From Sandaracinaceae bacterium (GTDB taxonomy: Bacteria; Myxococcota_A; Polyangia; Polyangiales; Houyiibacteriaceae), in contig JADJJE010000018.1 in the NCBI GenBank assembly GCA_016706685.1, positions 62,001-126,000 on the forward strand: a stretch of DNA of 64,000 nt. Reading direction: 5' to 3'. The translations under genes and the position numbers were made by a program. The notes under the pieces were generated by a model. It searched no databases. It had not been told where the DNA came from and saw nothing but the letters and a program-made list of their open reading frames with translations. This document shows, piece by piece, positions 19,007-27,333 of the stretch (position 1 is the first letter of the stretch; each line of letters begins with the position of its first letter).

Positions 19007-21322
19007 ATGCGTGACCGCCGCCGAACACCGATGCTTCCCCCCGTGCCCGAGCGCCCGGACGTGCTCGAGACGCTGCGCGGGTTCTTGCTCCGGCCGTTGG
19101 ACGCGCTCCTGCGCGTGGGAAGCAGCCAGATGGGCGGCCCGAGCCCGCCCGATGAGGGGCTGGCCACCGACACGCCGGCGGGTCTGATGGAGCTGTGGCG
19201 CCGCGGCAGCAGCGTGTGGACGCCGTCGCCGCCGAGCGCACAGCTGGACAGCGTGACGGCCGTGGGCCAGTGGACCGAGCTGGTGGCGCAGGTGCCGCCC
19301 ATGCAGCGCCCGCGCACCGCCCACGTGCGCTTCCTGCTGGCGGGAAGAGAGGTGGGCACGGCGCCCTACCTCGAGGGCGCGCTCTCGTACCTCCCGTTCC
19401 AGCCCGACGTGGCGGGCCTGTTCGCGCTCACCTTCGAGCCGCTCGACCGGCGTGGCCGGCCGTTGGGCCTGTCCGATGACGGCCAGTGGCTGCAGGTGGT
19501 GTCACCGCGGCCGGTGGTGGCGGTGGACGTGGACCTGCTGTTCTCGGGGGTGCCCGGCGTGGCCGAGTCGCTGCGCGCCGTGGCGGGCGAAGACGGCCTC
19601 GGTTGGCAGCTGGTGTACTTGGACCGGAGCCCACAGCCCCGTCGGGCACTCGCGCGGGCGCGCATCGAGGAGTGGCGCCTGCCACGCGCCGCGATGTTGG
19701 TGCAGCAAGCCGAGACGGGCCTCGGCAAGCTCGAGCCGGTGCACGAGCCCGCGCTGTTGGAGGCCGAGCTGCGCCGGCTGCGCGCCGATGGGGTCCCGCT
19801 GTCGGTGTTCGTTTCGCACGCCGACCTGGTGCCCGCGTGCCTGGCCCGCGAAGTCACGCCCGTGGTGGTGCCGCAGCCTCCTCCGAGGCTGGCAGACCAG
19901 CCCGTGCCCTCGTGGCCACCGCGTCGCGCGGGGTCGCTCGGCTTCGACGTGGCCACGCGCAAGCACGTGGAGGCCAGCGCCAAGCGCCACCAGCGGGCGC
20001 TCGCGGCGCACTCGGGTGTGCGCTTCCGCCTCGACCAGATGACGCCCAGCGTGGCCGTGGCGGGGCACTCGTTGCGCCTCGAGCTCGACAACCGTGCAGC
20101 GCGTGAGGCGGTGTTCGCGGCCATCGACGCGAGCGAGCAGTCCGTGCAGCTGCAGTGCTACATCTTCGAGCCCAGCCGCTTCGCCGAGGACCTGGCCGTG
20201 CGGCTCATCCGCTGCGCGCGCCGCGGCGTGCGCGTGTCGCTCCTGGTGGACGCGCTCTACTCGCGCCAGGAGGTGCTGGGCGCGGTCAACCCGTTGCTCG
20301 AGGGCCTGGCGCACGAGCCGGGGGTCGACGTCCGCGCCAGCAAGCCCATCCCCACGTTCGGGAGCATGGACGTGCGCACGGTGAAAGAGCGCGACCACCG
20401 CAAGCTCATCGTGGTGGACAGCACGCTCGCGTTCGTCTCGGGGCGCAACGTGGGCGACGCCTACTACTCGGGCTTCGATGAGGTGCCCATCGCGGACTTC
20501 ACGGTGCACGAGCGCATCCCCTGGCTGGACGCGCACCTCGAGCTGCGCGGCCCGGTGGTGAGCGACATCGAGAGCGCCTTCCAGGCCGCGTTCGACGGCG
20601 CTGGGGAACACCTCGAGGCGGGCACACGCATCGACGCGGCGAGCCCACCCGCGGTGAGATCCCACAAGAAGGTGCCCAGCACGCTCAAGGCCGGCCGCGA
20701 CACGTGCCGCTTGGTGCTCCACGATGGGGTCCACGATGCCTACGGCCTCACCGCATACGAGGCCCTGATCGACGTGGCGCAGCGCGAGGTCTACGTGGTG
20801 AACGCGTTCCCGGTGTTCAACCGGCTGCGCGACACCATCGCGCGCGCGGTGCGGCGCGGCGTGGCGGTGCACTTGCTCACCGGCTGTGCGCTCACGCGGC
20901 GCTCGGACGGCAGCTTCTTCGCGGGGGGGCTGCACCGCGAGCTCTTCGAGTACATGCTGAAGCAGCGCCTGGAGGAGCTGGTGCGCGCCAACGTGCGCGT
21001 CTACGAGTACGTCACGCTACCCACGCCCAACATCGTGTCGCTCGGCGGCGTGGTGCGCCCCTACGTGCACGCCAAGATGCTGGCGGTGGACGGCCTGGCG
21101 CTCAGCGTGGGCTCCGCCAACCTGGACGCCACAGCCAGCTTCTGGGAGCGCGAGGCCAACATCATCATCGAGGGCGGGAAGGTGCCCGCCGAGGCGCAGC
21201 GTCTGCTCGCGGAGCTGTGCGCGCGCAGCCACCCGCTGGACCTCGACTCGAAGGGCTGGCGCGCGGAGTCTGCGCAGCGTGAGCTGGTCTCGCGCCTGTG
21301 GCCGACCTCGCTCTACTCGTGA
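19007..21322 (+). CDS. Phospholipase D-fold protein with N-terminal degenerate HAD/App1-like region
   Basis: 771 residues. The C-terminal half has two HKD motifs, HRKLIVVDSTLAFVSGRN and VHAKMLAVDGLALSVGSAN, each H-x-K-x4-D. Such pairs form one active site that acts on phosphodiesters, as in cardiolipin synthase or phospholipase D. The N-terminal half (about residues 40-330) has a sandwich-like stretch followed by VVAVDVDLLFSG, where App1/LNS2-type phosphatidate phosphatases carry DxDxT; the Thr is absent here, so any HAD domain is probably inactive. No clear signal peptide or membrane helix is seen, unlike standard cardiolipin synthase. It follows the OYE-type gene by 17 bases and overlaps the oppositely oriented cyclase gene by 10 bases. 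Confidence 0.82.
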   Translation: MRDRRRTPMLPPVPERPDVLETLRGFLLRPLDALLRVGSSQMGGPSPPDEGLATDTPAGLMELWRRGSSVWTPSPPSAQLDSVTAVGQWTELVAQVPPMQRPRTAHVRFLLAGREVGTAPYLEGALSYLPFQPDVAGLFALTFEPLDRRGRPLGLSDDGQWLQVVSPRPVVAVDVDLLFSGVPGVAESLRAVAGEDGLGWQLVYLDRSPQPRRALARARIEEWRLPRAAMLVQQAETGLGKLEPVHEPALLEAELRRLRADGVPLSVFVSHADLVPACLAREVTPVVVPQPPPRLADQPVPSWPPRRAGSLGFDVATRKHVEASAKRHQRALAAHSGVRFRLDQMTPSVAVAGHSLRLELDNRAAREAVFAAIDASEQSVQLQCYIFEPSRFAEDLAVRLIRCARRGVRVSLLVDALYSRQEVLGAVNPLLEGLAHEPGVDVRASKPIPTFGSMDVRTVKERDHRKLIVVDSTLAFVSGRNVGDAYYSGFDEVPIADFTVHERIPWLDAHLELRGPVVSDIESAFQAAFDGAGEHLEAGTRIDAASPPAVRSHKKVPSTLKAGRDTCRLVLHDGVHDAYGLTAYEALIDVAQREVYVVNAFPVFNRLRDTIARAVRRGVAVHLLTGCALTRRSDGSFFAGGLHRELFEYMLKQRLEELVRANVRVYEYVTLPTPNIVSLGGVVRPYVHAKMLAVDGLALSVGSANLDATASFWEREANIIIEGGKVPAEAQRLLAELCARSHPLDLDSKGWRAESAQRELVSRLWPTSLYS

Positions 21323-23295
21323 CCCACGCAGCTCTGGTGGGCGGCCAGCGCCCAGACCGGGAAGTACGTGCGGTAGAGGTCGTAGTCCACGAGCGCGGTG
21401 CGGAAGAACACCCCCACCATGCGCTCGCGCGGCCAGGAGCCGTCGGTGGCTTGGTGGGCTTCGAGGTACGCGGCTGCGCGCTCGCGTGCCTTGTGGGCAC
21501 AGGCGGAACCGCCCTCTGTCATGGTCAATAACGCCCACGCAGTCTGCACCGAGTGGCCCGTGGGAAGCGGCACGTAGCGGTCTTCGAGGGCGCTCGACTC
21601 GTGCTCGCCGAAGCCGCCGTCCTTGCGCTGGTTCGCCATCAAGAACGTGAGCGCACGCACCACGCGTGGGTCGTTGGGCGTGGCGCCCGCAGCGCGCAGT
21701 CCACGCACCCCGAAGAGGGTGCCGTAGAGGAAGTGCACGCCCCACGCGCCCGCCCAGGTGCCGTCCGGGCGCTGGCTCGCGCGCAAGAACGCATCCCCGC
21801 GGGTGAGCGACTCACGGGCGTCGCGCACCAGGCTGCCATCGAGGGCGAAGCGCGCGTAGCGGGCCAGCGCCTCCATGCACGAGCCGGTGCACTCCACGTA
21901 CGAAGCCTCCACCATACACTCGAGGAACATCTCGGAGGGGTTCAGCGCCTCGAGCGGCACCTCGGTGCGCCGCGCCTCGTAGCTGCCGAAGCTGCCGTCC
22001 GGGTTCTGGCAGCGCAGGATGAAGCGCACCGCGTCGTCCAGCTGGGCGCGCGGTGTGGCCTCCGGGTCGCGCTCCAGCAAGGCGGCCAGCGCCTCGGCCG
22101 TGCAGTCGCTCACGGGCCAGCCGTGCTCGCGCGTGGAGAAGCAGAAGCCCCCGCGCGGGTCGGCGCGGTAGTGGTCGGCGTGGGCTCGCAGGCTGGTCCG
22201 GATCTGCTGTGCGGCCAGCGTGCTGCGCGCCGCGTCGAGGTCGGCGTCGGTCACGGGCTCCCCCGCGCCCCGTGCGGCGTGCAGGGCGCGCAGCGCGAAG
22301 GCGGTGTCCCACGTCAGGCTGCGGGCGCCGGTCACGCGCGCGCCTTCCTCCGGGTCCTCGAACACCCAATGCTCGAGCTGCGCGAACACGCGGTCCACGT
22401 CCGGGTCGTTCGGGTTCGTCTGGTGCAGGGCCAGCGCGCCCAACAGGCCGCTCACGGGCGAGAGGCCCAGGTGGTCACTCGAGCGCAGCTCGAAGCGCAC
22501 ATGCTCGCGGAGCTGCGCGCGCAGCGTGGCGAAGTGGTGCGGCTTGGTGACGCGCTCGGACAGCGCGAAGGCACGGTAGGCGGCGCGCAGCACGGGGTGC
22601 TCGCTGGCCACGCGGTCGAGCGGGCTCACCTCGGAGCGCATCGCGGCGAAGGGCAGGCTCGCGTAGTCACGCCCGGGATACAGCTCGGCGCGCAGCTCAC
22701 GGGTCAGGGCCCCGGCGCCCGGCTGCGGCTCCTCGCTGCGCAGGAGCGACACGCCCAGGTAGATCATGCGCGTGTGGCAGTAGAGCCGCCCCGGGTGCAC
22801 CGGCAGCGCGCGCGGCAGGGCCCACACCCACACGGGCATGGGGTGCACGCCTTCCCAGGCGTACACGTCCAGCAGCGCGAGCCACACCCGGCCCCACGTC
22901 GGGATCGTCAGCACGTCGTGCTCGGCGAACAGCTTCCGGCAGGGCGCGAGCCACGGCGTGCTGGCGGGCGCACCGAGGCAGCGGGCCGCCACGTACACCA
23001 GCGTGGACACGAACAGCGAGGGGCCCGCGTGGTCGTGCAGCCCATACAGCCCGTGCTCGCCCCGGCTGCGCTCGAAGTAGCGCAGCAGGCTGCGCCGCCG
23101 AGCCTCGGGGATGGCCCGACCTGTGAGCACGTGCGCAATCACGTACTGCGCCGTGAGCATGGCGCACCAGCGCATCTCGGCCTCGTATTCGCCCTGGCGT
23201 CCGCGCGCCAGCAGGGCCTGCACACCACGCTCGAGGGCGCTGGACTCCACGGCACGCTCGGGCGCTGCGCGGCGCGGCTGCGGGGACGTCTCCAT
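21313..23295 (-). CDS. Oxidosqualene cyclase (sterol/triterpene cyclase)
   Basis: 660 residues. The catalytic motif is DCTAE (Asp397), the oxidosqualene-cyclase form; squalene-hopene cyclases have DXDDTA. Other matches to lanosterol/cycloartenol synthases are IPTWGRVWLALLDVY, HPGRLYCHTRMIYL, GGFCFSTREHGWPVSDC, GAWGVHFLYGTLFG and LYRTYFPVWALA. Several QW-type repeats (Q-x-x-DGS/T-W/F) are visible. The residue two before the catalytic Asp is Val395, as in lanosterol synthases; plant cycloartenol synthases have Ile there. The protein is about 70 residues shorter than eukaryotic enzymes, mainly at the N-terminus. The HMGR stop and this ATG share one base (TGATG). A GTG one codon upstream is possible. 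Last gene of the operon. Product inferred: lanosterol-like or another 3-hydroxytriterpene. Confidence 0.9.
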   Translation of the reverse strand: METSPQPRRAAPERAVESSALERGVQALLARGRQGEYEAEMRWCAMLTAQYVIAHVLTGRAIPEARRRSLLRYFERSRGEHGLYGLHDHAGPSLFVSTLVYVAARCLGAPASTPWLAPCRKLFAEHDVLTIPTWGRVWLALLDVYAWEGVHPMPVWVWALPRALPVHPGRLYCHTRMIYLGVSLLRSEEPQPGAGALTRELRAELYPGRDYASLPFAAMRSEVSPLDRVASEHPVLRAAYRAFALSERVTKPHHFATLRAQLREHVRFELRSSDHLGLSPVSGLLGALALHQTNPNDPDVDRVFAQLEHWVFEDPEEGARVTGARSLTWDTAFALRALHAARGAGEPVTDADLDAARSTLAAQQIRTSLRAHADHYRADPRGGFCFSTREHGWPVSDCTAEALAALLERDPEATPRAQLDDAVRFILRCQNPDGSFGSYEARRTEVPLEALNPSEMFLECMVEASYVECTGSCMEALARYARFALDGSLVRDARESLTRGDAFLRASQRPDGTWAGAWGVHFLYGTLFGVRGLRAAGATPNDPRVVRALTFLMANQRKDGGFGEHESSALEDRYVPLPTGHSVQTAWALLTMTEGGSACAHKARERAAAYLEAHQATDGSWPRERMVGVFFRTALVDYDLYRTYFPVWALAAHQSCVGHE

Positions 23296-24566
23296 CACGC
23301 CTCCGCCGCGATCAGGCGCTCGGCGGCGTCGCGCCGGATCTCACCGCGCTCCACCATGAGCGAGGCGATGCGCTCCACCGCGTGGTCCGGCGCGCCCGCC
23401 GAGATGGCGATGCTGCGCGCGTGCAGCCGCATGTGCCCGCGCTGGATGCCCACGGTGGCGAGCGCCCGCAGCGCCCCCAGGTTCTGGGCCAGCCCCACCG
23501 CGGCCATGACCCCTGCCAGCTCGCGCGCGTCGCTCACGCCCAGCACCTTGCGCAGCGCCGCCACCGTGGGGTGCACCAGCGTGCTGCCGCCCACGTTGCC
23601 CACCGCCATGGGCAGCTCGATCTCGCAGCGCAGCAACCCGTCGGCTCGCGAGAAGCGAGACAGAGGACGATACGCGCCGCTCTGCGCCGCGTAGGCGTGC
23701 GCGCCGGCCTCCACGCTGCGCCAGTCGTTGCCGGTGGCGATGGCCACCGCGTCCACCCCGTTCATCACGCCCTTGTTGTGCGTGGCAGCGCGATACGGGT
23801 CCACGGCGGCCAGCGCGTAGGCGTGCACGATGCGCTCGGCCACCTCGGGGCCCGACATTTCACCGTCGGCGAGCCGCGCCTCCGGGATGGCACAGCGCGC
23901 CCGCGCCAAGCGCCGGTCCGCCAGGTTGGACAGGATGCGAAGCACGGCGTTGCCGCCTGTGAGCTCTTCGAGGCTGGGTGCGATGCCCTCCGCCATGGAG
24001 TTGATGGCGTTGGCACCCATGGCCTCGCCGCAGTCGATGACCAGGTGCACCACCAGCATGGGCGTGGGCTCGTGGAACACGTGCACCTCGAGCTCGCGGG
24101 CTCCCTGGTGGCGGGAGCGCATCCCGGGCTGCAGCGCGTTGGCCACGTGCAGGAGGCGCTCGCGGGCCGCCAGCACCCGCGCCCGGCCCGCCTCGAGGTC
24201 GGGCACGTCCACCAGCTGCACCTGGCCAATCATCAGCGCCGGATCGGCGTCCGCTTCGAACCCACCGGCCTCGCGCACCAGCAGCGCCGTGTTGCTCACG
24301 GCGGCCACCACGGACGGCTCCTCCACCACCATGGGCACCGCGTAGTCCTGCCCGTTGATGCGGAAGTTCAGACCCAGACCAATGGGCAGGCTGAACGTGC
24401 CGATGCAGTTCTCCACCATCTTGTCCGCGCGCGTGAGCGCCAGGCCCCCTTGCGGCGACAGCGCGGCCAGCTCGTCGCCGTTCAGATCGAAGCGCTCGGC
24501 CAGGCGGGCGTGCCGGAGCGGCATGGGCAAGCGGTAGAAGCCGGGGATGCGGGAACGGTCAGACAT
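23295..24566 (-). CDS. HMG-CoA reductase, class II
   Basis: 423 residues. Interconverts HMG-CoA and mevalonate. The bacterial (class II) form is indicated by length and lack of membrane segments. Catalytic residues known from Pseudomonas mevalonii all have counterparts: Glu in MVENCIG, Lys in HNKGVMNG, Asp in GNDWRSVEAGAH, and His in GHMRLHARSIA. Also seen are EAMGANAIN and GNVGG. Class II enzymes often use NADH. In this operon a biosynthetic role supplying mevalonate for isoprenoids is more likely than mevalonate catabolism. The ATG at 24566 overlaps the upstream gene by eight bases; a GTG two codons earlier is also possible. The stop overlaps the cyclase ATG by one base. Confidence 0.93.
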   Translation of the reverse strand: MSDRSRIPGFYRLPMPLRHARLAERFDLNGDELAALSPQGGLALTRADKMVENCIGTFSLPIGLGLNFRINGQDYAVPMVVEEPSVVAAVSNTALLVREAGGFEADADPALMIGQVQLVDVPDLEAGRARVLAARERLLHVANALQPGMRSRHQGARELEVHVFHEPTPMLVVHLVIDCGEAMGANAINSMAEGIAPSLEELTGGNAVLRILSNLADRRLARARCAIPEARLADGEMSGPEVAERIVHAYALAAVDPYRAATHNKGVMNGVDAVAIATGNDWRSVEAGAHAYAAQSGAYRPLSRFSRADGLLRCEIELPMAVGNVGGSTLVHPTVAALRKVLGVSDARELAGVMAAVGLAQNLGALRALATVGIQRGHMRLHARSIAISAGAPDHAVERIASLMVERGEIRRDAAERLIAAEA

Positions 24567-27333
24567 GGTCACCTCGCTCGAGAGTCTCGGGGGATCGAAG
24601 AGGGCGCGCGGGCAGCGTGGGCTGCCACAGCGACGCGTACGCCGTGCGCAGCAGCTCGTCCGACGTGGCCAGCGCGAGGCAGTCCGCTGCCAGTTGCTCC
24701 ACCTCGGCGCGCGGGATCTTCACGGGCCGGCCCGGCGTGAACACGTCGTCGTTGTCGCGCGCCAGCATGAGCGTGCGGGCCGCCATGAACACGGGCAGCA
24801 GGCAGAACAGGCGCACACCCAAGTGCTCTGCGGGGATCGCCAGCGTGTACTCGAGGGCCTCGTCCAGCTTCGCGCGGGCCAGATCGAACAGCGGCGCGAT
24901 GCTGCGGTGCGCGGCCAGCCGGCGGCGCTCGTCCAGGAGGCCGGCCAGGGTGAGCTCGTCGAGATCCGTCAGCTCGCGCGGCACGAAGGCCCAGCCGCGC
25001 GCGCGATCGTCGGTCACGTCCTTGAGGATGTTCACCAGCTGGAGCCCGGCGCCGAAGCTCTCGGCGCGGCTGCGCAGGGTCCGCTCGAGTGGCGCCGCCG
25101 GGGGCCCCATGTGCGTAAGGAACAGCTCGGTGAGCATGTGCCCCACGGTGCCGGCCACGAAGTAGCAGTAGCGCTCGAGGTCGCTGATGGTGAGGGGCGC
25201 GCGCAGCCCGTCGTGACCGGCCTCGCGGTGCGCATAGACGCGCATGCCGCCCACCATCTCGCTCACCCAGCGCCGCACCGTGGTGGCCATGGCCGGCGGC
25301 GAGGCGTCCAGCACGCGGATCACACGCGCCAGGCCTGCAGCCAGCTGCAGCTCGGCGTCCGTGCCGGGCCAGCCCAGCAGCTCGCGCTCGAACTCGGTGG
25401 CCCGCGCGTGGCCATGGAGCGCAGCGATGAAACGGTCGAAGTGCGCGTCCCGCTCGGCCGCCGTGGCGCCGGGCGCGTCCTCGATGGTGTCGGCCACGCG
25501 GCACAGCAGGTAGCCGCAAGTCACCGCCACGCGCAGGGCGGGTGGCAGGGCCGCGATGGGCTGCGCGAAGGAGCGCGAGACGCCCTCGAGCGCGGTCTGG
25601 CAGAAGTCCCAGTCGGGGCCGGCGAGCGCGCCGTTGTGGAGCGCGCGCAGGGCAGGGCGCTGCACCCGGGGGGCCGCCTTCACCTGCTCGCTGTAGCGCC
25701 GCAGGGCGCGCTCGGCTTCACTCGCCACCGTGGTCTCGTAGGGGAAGGCGCTGGTCAGCAGCCTCGCCACCTGCTCCACAGCCACGCTGTCTGGGCAGCG
25801 TGCGTCCAGCAGCGCGTTCAGCACGCGGGCCACGGTGCGGGTGCGCTCCGGGCGCGTCACGCTGGTGCGCGGCGCGTCAGTGAAGGGCACGCCATCCAGG
25901 TCCGCCAGCTTCCCCAGCAGCGCGCGCAGCGTGCGGCGCGTTCGTGGCGCCCGCGGCCAGGTCCCCGCGGCCACGGCTCCGGAGATGGACCAGGCCAGCT
26001 GCTCGAGCGAGCGTGGGTCGGTGTCCGCCTCCACGTGCGCGCTGCGGCGCGGCGCCGGCATGGACGCCGTGCCCGCCACCGAGAGCGGGTAGCGCGCCCA
26101 CTCGCGCAGGCCCGCCGCGCGGTGCAGCCGGCGCAGCAGGGCCACGTCGCGCGACCGCGTGGCGTGCTGCAGCGCGCCGCCCGCCACCTTGAGGAACGCG
26201 GCCGCGAACGCCGCGGGGCGCTGCTCCTGGCCCGCCAGGATGCGCATGGTGCGCTCGCGCTCGTAGGCGGATCCGCGCCACATGCGCACCATCGCGTCGC
26301 GCACGCCGCTGGCGCTCTCGTCGTCGCGCGTGACCACCTCGTAGAGCGCTTGCGAGAGCACCTCGGGGACGCGGCTGCTGCGCGCTCGCGCCGTGGCGTA
26401 GCGCGTCACGTCGCCGGTCTCCACCAGCGTGACCGCGTCCAAGATGCCCAGCGTCATGCCGGCCGCCGAGAGCGGGTGCGTGGTGCCCACGGCGTCGCCC
26501 ACCAGCGCCACGCCGGCTTCGCCATAACAGCTGCGCGGGGTGAGCCGGTTGGCGGCCCAGACCACCTTGCCGTGCTCGAGCCCGTCGCGGAACGCGTGGC
26601 GCAGCGTGTCGGGGAGCACCGGCCCGAAGCCGTGCCAGAGCGCCTCGGTGGAGCGCGCCCCGCCACCCACGGGCACGTCCAGGCAGAGGCGCACGCACGC
26701 CTCGGACACGCGGTACATCAGCAGCGGCCCGGGCCCGCCCAACATCACGTGCCCGTAGCCCTCGTGCGGCAGCCGCACGCCCGTGAGCAGCACGCCCGCC
26801 ATGTGCGACACGGCCGCCGGCGCGTGCCGTGGTCCGAAGCAGCTGGCTCGCACGGCGGAGCTGCGTCCGTCGGCGCCCACCACCAGCCCTGCGCGCACCT
26901 CGTGGGTGGCGCCCGCCAGCGTGTAGCTCACGGTGCCGTTGGTCAGCGTGCGCAGACGCGCGTGTGGCCGATAGGTCACCCCCGGGGTCACCGCGATGCG
27001 CTCGCGCAGGTGGCCGAGCAAGTCCGCGTGCTCCATGGCCAGCGCGCGCTCACCGTCGGCATACGGCAAGAGCACGGGCGCGCCGCCGTCGTCCGAGAAG
27101 AACGCAAAGCCGCGGCCCTCGGCGTGCTGTGCCGCGGGCAGGTCCGCGAGCAGCCCGAGGCGCCGCAAATGACTGGCCGCCAGAGGGTGCAGCCACTCGC
27201 CGGCCAGGCGCTTCGCGGCGTTGGGTTCGGCCTCCAGCAACAGCACGCTTGCCCCGCGCTCGGCGAAGCCCGCCGCCGCCGCGATGCCGGCCGGGCCTGC
27301 GCCCACCACCACCACGTCCACCTCGCGGGTCAC
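24559..27333 (-). CDS. Fusion: squalene-epoxidase-like FAD monooxygenase + squalene synthase
   Basis: 924 residues, two enzymes in one chain. Residues about 1-420: FAD domain with VVVVGAGPAG (GxGxxG at 11-16), AGEWLHP, GHVMLGGPGPLLMYRVS and LVGDAVGTTHPLSAAGMT (Gly279-Asp280). The last two match squalene epoxidase better than geranylgeranyl reductase (epoxidases: GD..xxHPLxGGGMT). Residues about 585-900: squalene/phytoene synthase with DTIED at 615-619 and a second Asp-rich motif NILKDVTDD at about 768-776; two FPP would be joined to squalene. Between them is an Ala/Arg-rich linker region of unclear fold (about 420-585). Start is GTG, overlapping the isomerase TGA (GTGA). Sitting directly before HMGR and the oxidosqualene cyclase, it could make squalene and then 2,3-oxidosqualene. 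A different FAD oxidase role is possible. Confidence 0.85.
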   Translation of the reverse strand: MTREVDVVVVGAGPAGIAAAAGFAERGASVLLLEAEPNAAKRLAGEWLHPLAASHLRRLGLLADLPAAQHAEGRGFAFFSDDGGAPVLLPYADGERALAMEHADLLGHLRERIAVTPGVTYRPHARLRTLTNGTVSYTLAGATHEVRAGLVVGADGRSSAVRASCFGPRHAPAAVSHMAGVLLTGVRLPHEGYGHVMLGGPGPLLMYRVSEACVRLCLDVPVGGGARSTEALWHGFGPVLPDTLRHAFRDGLEHGKVVWAANRLTPRSCYGEAGVALVGDAVGTTHPLSAAGMTLGILDAVTLVETGDVTRYATARARSSRVPEVLSQALYEVVTRDDESASGVRDAMVRMWRGSAYERERTMRILAGQEQRPAAFAAAFLKVAGGALQHATRSRDVALLRRLHRAAGLREWARYPLSVAGTASMPAPRRSAHVEADTDPRSLEQLAWSISGAVAAGTWPRAPRTRRTLRALLGKLADLDGVPFTDAPRTSVTRPERTRTVARVLNALLDARCPDSVAVEQVARLLTSAFPYETTVASEAERALRRYSEQVKAAPRVQRPALRALHNGALAGPDWDFCQTALEGVSRSFAQPIAALPPALRVAVTCGYLLCRVADTIEDAPGATAAERDAHFDRFIAALHGHARATEFERELLGWPGTDAELQLAAGLARVIRVLDASPPAMATTVRRWVSEMVGGMRVYAHREAGHDGLRAPLTISDLERYCYFVAGTVGHMLTELFLTHMGPPAAPLERTLRSRAESFGAGLQLVNILKDVTDDRARGWAFVPRELTDLDELTLAGLLDERRRLAAHRSIAPLFDLARAKLDEALEYTLAIPAEHLGVRLFCLLPVFMAARTLMLARDNDDVFTPGRPVKIPRAEVEQLAADCLALATSDELLRTAYASLWQPTLPARPLRSPETLERGDHV

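Noticed and set aside
21313..23295. Squalene-hopene cyclase instead of oxidosqualene cyclase.
   Set aside because: The catalytic motif is DCTAE, not DXDDTA, and many segments follow lanosterol synthase wording; a squalene-epoxidase-like partner is adjacent.
24559..27333. Alternative view of the fusion as a geranylgeranyl reductase plus phytoene synthase for carotenoids.
   Set aside because: HPLSAAGMT and the LxYRVS block fit epoxidase better, and an oxidosqualene cyclase is in the same operon with no carotenoid desaturase. Kept as an alternative, not fully excluded.
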